This document shows, in pieces, positions 51,641 through 61,052 of a stretch of DNA of 64,000 nt. The translations under genes were made by a program, and so were the position numbers. The notes beneath the pieces are model-generated. The model worked only from the letters and a program-made list of their open reading frames with translations, had not been told where the DNA came from and ran no database searches. The first letter of the stretch is position 1. Every line of letters starts with the position of its first letter. The stretch is from Gibbula magus (taxonomy: Eukaryota > Mollusca > Gastropoda > Trochida > Trochidae): assembly GCA_936450465.1 (NCBI GenBank), contig OW388304.1:41292914-41356913 (forward strand), in the 5' to 3' direction.

Positions 51641-53130
51641 TTATGCCTTTTCCTAAAAAATACTTGTTATCAGCTCTTCAGATGTAGGTTGTATTTCTGT
51701 CGTCCCGAGGTGCTTGATGGCGTCGAAACTGGTTGGTAGATTTTAAATGCTGCTGTCTTCTATTAACCACAGTTTTCTTTTGTTGTTTTCTTTAGTTTCA
51801 TAAATCAGTTTCCGGATTGTTTTCGGAATCAATTAGAGATCCGTGTCTTGATTTCTTCTCTAGAGAGTGGAGTGAAATTATTGGAGAAGGATCTGTTTGT
51901 TTTCACAGCTCTGGCAAGCTATCTGGCGACTACGGTTTCCACAGCTCCGATTTGGATTTGATTATTGGAATGTGGACTGGGTAAGGGATGATCTTTGCGG
52001 ATTTCTTGCGGAATTCTAACAGATTTCCCTATAACTCCCCTTGTAGTTTCGCCAACCACTGTTCTTTCTGGTTTTTCTTCATCCTGGTCATATTCTGACT
52101 TCAATATGTTAAAGAGTGTGTTGAACATTTCCCCGGTAAACTTGCAAAACAGAAATTCATGAAAGGAAGAATTCAACCTTTCATACTCTAAGTATCAGAA
52201 TAATAATTGATTTTCATCAGTTCTATGTACGCTGTTTATATAGAAAATTTAAAAGTCTAACACGAATGTCATTGGCCTGTTCACGTTCTCCCCCTATGGA
52301 TTTTAAACTGAACTTAACTGGCAGAAGCAAATTCTCATCAAATCTCATAGATGATGCTATGATTCTAGACATTAAGGAAATTCCAGTAGTCAGTAGAGCG
52401 GGCCTTCAGATAATCTATCCACTGTTTTATCATGGATTTCCTTATTCTGGAAGCTTCAGTATCTAATGTTATTCTTTCTATTTCCTGTAAGTATGGATTC
52501 GTCCAGTAATCTTTTCTTGAAAACACACACACTTAGGATTTGTCCCTTCCTCATCATTGAATGATATTTTTTTAGAACAAACTGTTACAACCCTTTAGTT
52601 CTACAATTTCTTTCAACAGTTCATTAGTAGTGTCTATTTTCATAGATAAATCAGTAACTTTACCTCGGACTTCTTCAACTTCTCGGTAAAGGTCCTGTTG
52701 ATCTTGTCTTTGAACACGACTCATTACTTCTTCTTCCATGAGAGCATAGAGTTATACACATAAAGTTTGCAATCGGAAGATTGTCTAACTATCTGGTAGT
52801 TTATATGAAAAAAATAATGGATTTAGAAGTAGAAATCGTCGAGCTGCACTTTAAGCTACACAACCACTTCAGGCCATACATAACGGAGATCCGAAGCCAA
52901 ACGCGGTTCTTTGGGGCACGAGTATGAAATGCTGAATTTCCCTTGAGTTAGCATTTGACTTTTAAACTGACCTTTAGGTGAACATTATGTAATAGACATG
53001 ACAAATTAAGAGTTCCTAATGTTTTGCTCTTACTAGTCGTACCACCTCTATAATGGACATTATCCTACCCCATGTAAGAATGTCCATCTATGATTGGTCC
53101 ACGTGACCCTGAACAAATAACCATATTCAC
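51641..53130. other. Decayed transposon sequence, not resolved
   Basis: Short minus-strand frames (for example 51919-52176) may be upstream parts of the Penelope-like element. They have low-complexity, Glu/Lys-rich composition and no motif I can name. Confidence 0.35.
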
Positions 53131-53148
53131 CCTCACCCAGGTGGATAA

Positions 53149-53611
53149 ATGTCACCGAGGGTGATAAATGCCTTATACTCCGCTACCGAAATAAAGCGTG
53201 CGTCCACGATCTTGACAAGAAACAATTTTGCAAGTGCGCAAATAATGAGCGTTACAGGCCACAAAAGCCTAAATTCGCTTACCGTTTACCAGCGTGTATT
53301 GAACCAGGAGAAGATATCCACGAGCGCAGCTATATCCAAAGGATTTGTGTCAAACATGCCCAGTGCTCAGTCGCATGCCAGCCCTGCACGCACGACCTTG
53401 ACCCATGTCAACAACACGCGCACGAGGGAGGTATAGGTGGCAAATACTGATGCATTGGATAATAATGCTGTGTCTTCCGAGTTAGAGGGAATAAATTTGG
53501 ATGCGCTTTTCGATGACTTTCCCCTGCCAGACAACACTAATTCAGCATCGATGTTTCCATCAGTTTTTCAAAATTGCAGCATTCAGAACATAAACATTGT
53601 TTTCAAAAAAT
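53149..53611 (+). pseudogene. Crypton-type tyrosine recombinase C-terminal fragment
   Basis: The frame at 53149-53436 has NNFASAQIMSVTGHKSLNSL followed by TVYQRV, matching the end of tyrosine recombinases (GHKS-x-x-S-L-x-x-Y). Downstream, LDALFDDFPLPDN and FQNCSIQNINIVFK resemble the C-terminal tail of Crypton-related proteins. The N-terminal catalytic part is missing and a stop separates the two pieces. Confidence 0.6.
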
Positions 53612-53773
53612 GATTACTCTTGACCCATGACCCTTGGAATTGACACATGAACTGTCACCCCTGAACCAGTTTGTTTAGACTCTGACCCAGATTTGTTGCT
53701 TCTTTGAATAAACGATGTTCGATCATTTCTGTTTGTTTTATTATGTTTTGAGACATTCGGTAAGATAAATACA

Positions 53774-53910
53774 TTATAACATTCAGTGGAGGTTTACATC
53801 GTGAATTATAAGACCCTTATTATTTTTTATTCTACTCGCCTCCGGCTCGTAGAATAAAAAACAATGCAGGTCTTATAATTCACGATGTAAACCTCCACTG
53901 AATGTTATAA
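53774..53910. repeat. Nested fold-back repeat
   Basis: Outer arms share GGAGGTTTACATCGTGAATT with its exact inverse and extend to TTATAACATT/AATGTTATAA. An inner hairpin pairs TTTTTTATTCTACT with the inverse side AGAATAAAAAA. Nearly perfect overall. Confidence 0.9.
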
Positions 53911-53983
53911 CTTATAATATCATGCCAGTTTAAGACACTACCTAACATGTTTAGCAGCAGCCTTATGCTTAGCACGTCTTATT

Positions 53984-54453
53984 GTCCCCCGCCGCAACGC
54001 TGAACTACATGTATGTATTCAGCGGCGTCCATCAGTCCTTCCGTACGTCACATTTCTTGTTTACGCGATATCTCATGAAGACACCAGTCGATTTTGGTGA
54101 CCTTGACTTATTTTCAAGGTCACCAAGACACTTTGACCACTTTCTGAACCCTTGTTTACGCGATATCTCATGAAGCGTTGCATCCAAAGTCTTCAAATTG
54201 GGTGTCCGTCTACATTGGGGGAAGACGCAGACACCAGTCAATTTTGGTGACCTTGACCTTATTTTCCAGGTGACTATGACACTTTGACCACTTTTCGAAC
54301 TCGCAACGTTAACGCAACATCTCATGAACCCGAGCACCCAAAGTATTCAAATTTGCTGATCATCATGACACTTTTTACCAGTAATGCAATATATAAAGTA
54401 GCTCATTTTGACCAATTGATGTGTCTTTAAACTCAATGTTACCGGCGGGGGAC
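53984..54453. mobile_element. GTCCCCCGC-ended element
   Basis: Starts GTCCCCCGCCG and ends CGGCGGGGGAC. The interior has two copies of a GTGACCTTGACTTATTTTC and CGCGATATCTCATGAA block. Non-coding. Confidence 0.7.
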
Positions 54454-54749
54454 ATTGCCATGTTAGTGGCAAACACTTGTTGGTGTCTTATTGTCAGCAT
54501 GTAAGATCGACATTGGTACAATAAAAGTCTTTAAGCTGAAACAGCTTTGCATATGAATAGCATCGTCCTAGTAGGACATTACAGTGATAAATTCACGGCA
54601 ATATATTCAAAATGAAAGACATTATAAGAAAGAAATCTCGCTGACACATGAATCCATTGTGTTTCCAATAACATTTTATCAAATATTTACATGTACATGG
54701 TACATATTACATGGTTAAACATTACAAGCACACCAATTTGCATTGAGCT

Positions 54750-56640
54750 GAAAGATGTCTGCCAAAATACAAATACATTATTAGTTGAATATTGGGATAA
54801 GTGCTTTCCATTTGTTGTTAAATTTGCTCATTTCGTTGTTTCTTTTGAAAAGGTATTTTTCAACAAAATATATGATTTGGTAATTACTGAAATTTGGTTG
54901 TGAATTTTTAATATTACATAGATTGATATATTTCTTTACAAAGATAATGCTCTCAGATGCATCTTTGCAAAAACTGCATAAATCATTGTCAACAAGATTC
55001 ATTCTCAACAGTTGTCTTTTAATATAAATAACTCTTTGAAGACATCTATATTGAAAATCAATACGTTTTACATCCTTCAAGCCATGTCTATATGAATTAA
55101 AAATGACAAATATCAAGTTTTTTGTTTATGGAAATTAACTTTATCCTTTTGTTGAGTTCAAAATATTTCTTTGGTAAATACTGATGTAGAAGTTAAAAGT
55201 AGGATAATTATAATGTAATATTGTACCTTTAATCTTATATTTTGACTGAAGCTTATCAAAAGGCATACAACCATTTTCTTCACACAGGTCTTTTTATCAA
55301 TGAACCCTTTTTAGCCCCATTTCTAATAACATCGTAAGGATTTTGATAGTTCTCGTTGATTCACAGTGGTTCATCAATTTCGTCACGTTCGACATTTAAC
55401 TTTTTACAATTATTTGTCCATGCTTTTATTACATTTTTCCAGAATGGATTTTCAATATTGAGTAGTTTATCTCTATTTGCTCCATAGTTGAACATATCAT
55501 GATACGGTATATTACAGGGGTTGATATTTAATGATTTTTTTACAGTAAAGTCGGAGGGTAGATAGTTTAAGAGCTTCAATGAATGCTTTTACATCAGCCA
55601 TACCCAATCCCCCAAACTACCCAATATCTTTAACCTTTTCAAAGTGCTTCTTTTTGTCTAATCTTTTTTATCATTCCATATGAATTTGAAAAAGGCAAGT
55701 TCAAGAGATTTAATAAAGTCATCTGGAGAATGGGGCAACGAATCATTCCAATATTGTTTGGTTTAACAACAATTTAAATAAACATGACAGATGCTTTCAG
55801 AAAAATTGTCAATCAGATTCCTTTTCAGTTCAAATGACTCTAAAAAAGAATCCTTTTCGGAGATCAAGCAGTTTAAGATCGTTCAGATCATGCCTATAAA
55901 CATTAAATACATTGTGCCAGTTAAATTTAGTGTCTTTGAAGAGCATTTCCCATTTAGTACAAATTTTAAGTTTTAAATAAACTGCTCATAAAATAATAAA
56001 ATAGTGATTGACTTTGATTGATAGTGTTTGGGTGAGTTCATGATCTCGCTTAATGGTCAGTCTTATAGCCTGGTACAAAATCAAGCATATCTTGAGAGAT
56101 CAGGAACCTTATAGCCCACCTTGTTTCCTTGGATCCTGTCCCCACCATGTATGTTTTCTAGTACTTTTATTCAATTCTCACTATACATCAAAAAGGTTGT
56201 AATTTAGTAAGTGTTCTATCACTTCCGTTGATTTTGGATTGTTTAAGTGTTAGTTATTATTTTAATGTACTGAGGGGTCCAAGACAAGGTTCCAATCTCC
56301 TACTACTACAAGTGAGTCATTAGGAACATATATTCTCAAATAGTTTGATATAGAAGTTAGGATCATCATTGTTTGGCCCATATAAATATGTTAATGCAAA
56401 TCCTTTCTCTTCAAAAGTAATGTCAGTCATAATGAAATTGCCGTTTTAATCTTCAATTGTTCTATGACCTACATCATTATTGAAGAGCATGGCCACTCCC
56501 CTAGCATTTGATGTGTAAGGTGCTATACGTTGTAGACCCCATTCATTTCTCATTATGTTGACATCATCTTTCGCTAAATGGATATCTTGTAAATAGAATA
56601 CTGAATAACATTTTTAAACATTCAACACTTCCATTCCCTT
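54750..56640 (-). pseudogene. L1-like LINE remnant: endonuclease and C-terminal pieces, RT core missing
   Basis: Near 56640-56280 the minus strand reads LQDIHLAKDDVNIMRNEWG, SNARGVAMLFNNDVGHR, FALTYLYGPNNDDPNFY and SLVVVGDWNLVLDP, matching the APE-type endonuclease of L1-like LINEs. Lower down are NPFWKNVIKAW (55361-55579) and FQYRCLQRVIYIKRQLLR with NDLCSFCKDASESI (54781-55116), typical of the region after the RT. I could not find the RT core; about 1 kb separates the ends. Confidence 0.7.
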
Positions 56641-56897
56641 CTAAATGTACGTTCAATTTATTGACGCCTGTCAATCGCGGTGCATTGTCCGGTTTTCGAT
56701 CAGAAATCACTACCTGTACGTTTATATTGTCACTAAACTGAGTCGAGAATCATCAAAATAGTAATTTTCGACGACAGTCAATACTCGATAATATTACACC
56801 AGATATAACGTTATAGCATATATGACCCCTAAGAAAACAATGGATGCACATCTTGTGGGATATTACCTATATTTCAACGTTTTAATCTTCGAATGTG

Positions 56898-57049
56898 TTC
56901 ACAGGGGCTGGTATTGCTGAAAACAATACGTCCTAAATCAAAACCTTCGTCCTCTGACAGCTACCATAATCATGTAGGTAGCTGTCAGAGGACGAATTTT
57001 TTTATTTATTTAGGACGTATTTTTTTTCAGCATTACCAGCCCCTGTGAA
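56898..57049. repeat. Long fold-back repeat
   Basis: TTCACAGGGGCTGGTATTGC on the left pairs with GCATTACCAGCCCCTGTGAA on the right. Inner arms AATACGTCCTAAAT and TTCGTCCTCTGACAGCTACC also have inverse partners. Loop ATAATCATG. Confidence 0.9.
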
Positions 57050-57110
57050 TATGTTAACGTTCAACAACCCTAATAAAAACTAGTAACATGTGCATGTGAT
57101 GCACTGCGAT

Positions 57111-57606
57111 GTCCCCCGCTCCAACTTCATCTAAATCTAAATCCAAACTAGACATCTTACTCTTATTTTTCATTTATGCCAGAGACAACAAAAACAACCA
57201 AAAAGGGTTAATTTAATAGAATGAACCTTTCACAGCCTCTTAGTTCAAATTATGTCCCTTTACTGGCATCTATGTTAAAATTGTTTCCATGGAAACCAGA
57301 ATAAAATTAAGGATTATTAAGTAGCAAACGACTCGCACCATTGAGTCTAAACATATATCAAGTTTTATTTAATGATACTGAAACGATTTTGAGATAGAGG
57401 CCGGTCCCTTTACCCCCACATGCATTAAGTTCAAACTGTTGGCAACCAGAAAAAATATAAAAATCAGAATAATGTAAGTAGCAAAAGGCACCACTCCATC
57501 ACTAGGTCAGACCACATACCAAGTTTCGTAAAAGAAACCCAATATTGAACGGTTTTGGTGATATGTCCCGGACACGAAAGCATTTCGGAATTACAGCTCC
57601 GGGGGA
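57111..57606. mobile_element. Second GTCCCCCG-ended element
   Basis: Starts GTCCCCCGCTCC and ends CTCCGGGGGAC; contains TTTCCATGGAAACC. Same end style as 53984-54453. Confidence 0.65.
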
Positions 57607-60600
57607 CATAATTATAGTTAGAATGTATATTTGTTACTGAAAATTGTCAATGCCAAATGCTGGATACGAACAATGAATTATGTTGTATGAAATTGTTATC
57701 CTGGAAATGTCTTCTTCTGTCTTCTTCTTCTGAGTATTGACTGCATTATTGTGTGTTTAATCCTAAGTCCTACATATTGCTACTTGGCTACCGTGACCAG
57801 AAAATTAGTTTACTCTAACTAAACTGACGTGCAAAAGAGAAAGTATAACACTCAGTTGTATTTATCATATGTAAGATTTATCGAGTTTTCGACGTCGTCG
57901 TATTAAAAACGTGAATAGTGTTGGAAGTCAGTCAAAAACATTAAATCAGTGAAAGAATACTTTTATGCCTTTTTTAAAAAAAAAAGTTAAAATTAAAGAT
58001 TTTAAAAAATTTGAAAATCCCCAAAATTAAGTTTGATAAAACGAACCTGTTCATTGACGAATAACACATACACTATGTGAAAATCAATAAATGTGTCTCG
58101 TTCTTCACGAATTAACAACATTTTAAACATGGTAGTTTCATGTTGAAAGGTGTTATTGTATCGAATGCATCTCATTTCTTTGAAATATTAAATTAATCGA
58201 AAACAAGTGAATGTTATACTTTCTGTTGCTCGTTAGTTAAGATCTACATGTACTTCAAAATGTGCAGGTAAGCACACACCATTAGTGTTTTGTAAGACCG
58301 AGTAATTAAGAAAGTAATGAAGTTAGACACAATGCGAAGCTGAAGTACTTCCTTGAAGCATGAGCATGACCGAGGTGGATCGTTGGACCTAGTTGTCATA
58401 CCTCAATGAATTTTGTTTTAATATACATATTGCACAATAACTTGATGGGGCGTTTCAGATGATCAAAACAAAAACAATTTTGTCGCAAGATTATGTTTGA
58501 AATTGTATGATATCAAATTACGCTGATATATTCATGCGGTTACCATCCTGGAACCAATCCAGTGTTTAAAACAAAATATGTCATAATGTGATTTGATGCG
58601 TTTGTATGTTTAAAGTGTTAAACAAGTGAACTCTGATAGTAGTTCTGTAGAATTGTTACAGATACTTCAACCAATGATATAGACCATAAGTTTGATGGTA
58701 TGTGTGCCTCAGTTTGAGGGTGGAGGATTACAGATTTTCATTTAACATTAGATGTTAAACGTTCAAAATGATTATACATGGGAAATAATAGTCTTACAAC
58801 GGGACTATGGAAGAACAATTTAATCGTTAAATATCACTGAAAACATAGCCTCCTTGTCAATAAGTCTAAGTGTTTGACAAGGGAAATAACACCTCGTCTT
58901 TTTACAAAAAGTGTTAATTATGACCTTACATGAGGCACTACTTTGTTTCTGTCAACCCAAAACACATTCTCTTTCAACAGAGGTGAGACCTTAGTCCTCT
59001 AACCTCTGTTCTATTAGGCATGAATTGGCCGGCAAAAATGGAGTGTCATTTGTAAAAGTGATATTTGCCAATGATACGTCACAATGATAAAATAAACGTA
59101 AGCTAAACGTTTTCTCGTTTAATGTGTTTTTCTCGAAATATGCTATAAAATTCAAATTTGTGTTATTTACATCACACATATTCGAACAACACATGCTAAT
59201 TAGCAAAATCCGTACTGTCAAATGCTAAGATCGTTGAAGTCACTCGGTGATTTCATTGGTTAAGAAGCATTGATACAGTATGAGGTTACCCTTTCCCCGT
59301 TAGGAAATTTTGGTCGAGCCGTGAAATTCAGGCCTTCTAGAACAGCCGTTAGGATCGGATCTGCCCAAAACATAACATACATATCCATGGCCAGCACGTG
59401 TTAGAGTACCGTGATGTATGAAAACAAAATATCACATTATTCTTTAATGGAAAGCCTGTTTTTCTTAAACTTCGAAAATATTCCAAACTCTGAAGGAAAA
59501 ACTTAATAAACATCTTTAATATGTACACATATATTAAGAAATAAATAGTGATAGTCTTACGTATGTATACATATTAAAGTTCACGTGTAATGCATTTTTC
59601 ACAAGAAAGACAGATTATTACCTCTAAGGACATTGTATATCGGAATCAATTGAGCATAGAATCGAGACAATATACACTTGCAATTAATCATTAAGACGAG
59701 TTTAATTTACCCATTTTAACAATGTCACAATTAACTTTGAAAAAATCATTGTGATTAAACACAGACGAGGCCCGCCAGACATCTGGCGCCCGTGGCGTCT
59801 CAATAATTAATTAATGATGATTATCACTACCGCTTGATGAATTTATGAGGTGTGTTAAATCGCCGAAAACACATGTCTATGCAATAATTATGTAATTGTC
59901 ATCTGCGGAATTACCTAGTTGGATATCTAAACATTCGATATATGGAATATTTAAGTTGCTTGATTGAAGATTTGTTAGTGAAATTAACAATCAAAATGTA
60001 ACGAAATTACGTTGAATTATGACTATCGCTGATAATGAGATAACTCCAGTGACGTCACAGAAGTCATCTCTTCAGGGGCCACACACCCGTAGACTTTCAT
60101 TCTGGTCGTCGGGGCTAAATTAGGCGTTTTTAAAAAAAAGCCGTATATAAGTAATTTATGGACCGATTTCAGAAATTCAAAATGGAGCAATTATCAAATT
60201 GACATCCCATTTTAATGAATCCTTATGTTGCCATATGTCATTTCATCTATCCTTTTAACATAATAAACGTCAATTCTTATAAAACGTCAATTATAACAAA
60301 AGGCAGAGTTTTTTCAAAATATTTTATTTCATGTTATTAAGTTTCTTATTTGCAACGAATCTTTTTCAACAGAACGCTATTCTGTTCAAGACAAAACGCG
60401 CTCAATGCGTCATCAGAGAGCGTTACATGATAGAAAGACGAAATACATAATCCTGTACCTGTCATAAGCGTCACATTTATCACAATCAGTTGTCGATATT
60501 TTCGTGTTTATGTAAGAAATGAACAAATTATGGCCGAAACAATTTGATTTGAAAATTGATGAAATTTTTTCGTGGTACACTATTTCCAAAAGAGATGTGA

Positions 60601-60978
60601 CGTAAAATATACAAGTTCCTTATTGGCTGATATTTTGTCGGAAAGACCATTGTTAATCTGACGTCATCTATATCAGCCAGTAAAAAAGTTATATATATAT
60701 TTTGTATATTCTAATTTAACTAAAGATACTTTTCATGATTTCCCATTCATTTGAAGACATTGTCCTGCATTGTTATTTCCCCTTTCTATCTTCCCCTATT
60801 ACGTAAGGTCAGTTAGAAAATGTTCTTCTGTAGAAAGTAGTGAGACAAGAGGTGTATGTTTAATAGATAAGTAAAACGTATACAAGATTTTGCACTCTTT
60901 TAAGTTCACAGCAATAACACAGTACGGGGCATGTTAGTTATAATACGGTAAAATACGTCATTGAGCAAAACCCCGGAT
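57607..60978. other. AT-rich intergenic region between the two convergent genes
   Basis: No protein-like frame, RNA gene or MITE seen. A GC-rich hairpin stands out at 59764-59801. This includes the 3'UTR of the minus-strand gene; ATTAAA (minus) at 60859-60864 is a possible poly(A) signal. Confidence 0.5.
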
Positions 60979-61052
60979 CTAAAGGGAGATAACGAGGACG
61001 GCCATAGTCATCAAGAAGACCGCTAGGAAGGATGAAGCTTCGACTCTCGCAC
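60979..61052 (-). CDS. Paralogue last exon: GPI-type tail
   Basis: Acceptor TTTTTCAG; encodes GARVEASSFLAVFLMTMAV, then LVISL and TAG. A small-residue stretch (EASS) precedes the hydrophobic end, suggesting cleavage and GPI attachment there. Confidence 0.8.

Noticed and set aside
58225..58275. CAAAATGTGCAG|GTAAGC resembling the end of a B exon
   Set aside because: Sequence upstream has no B-exon similarity (no cysteines, no LATAIES-like stretch); coincidental donor.
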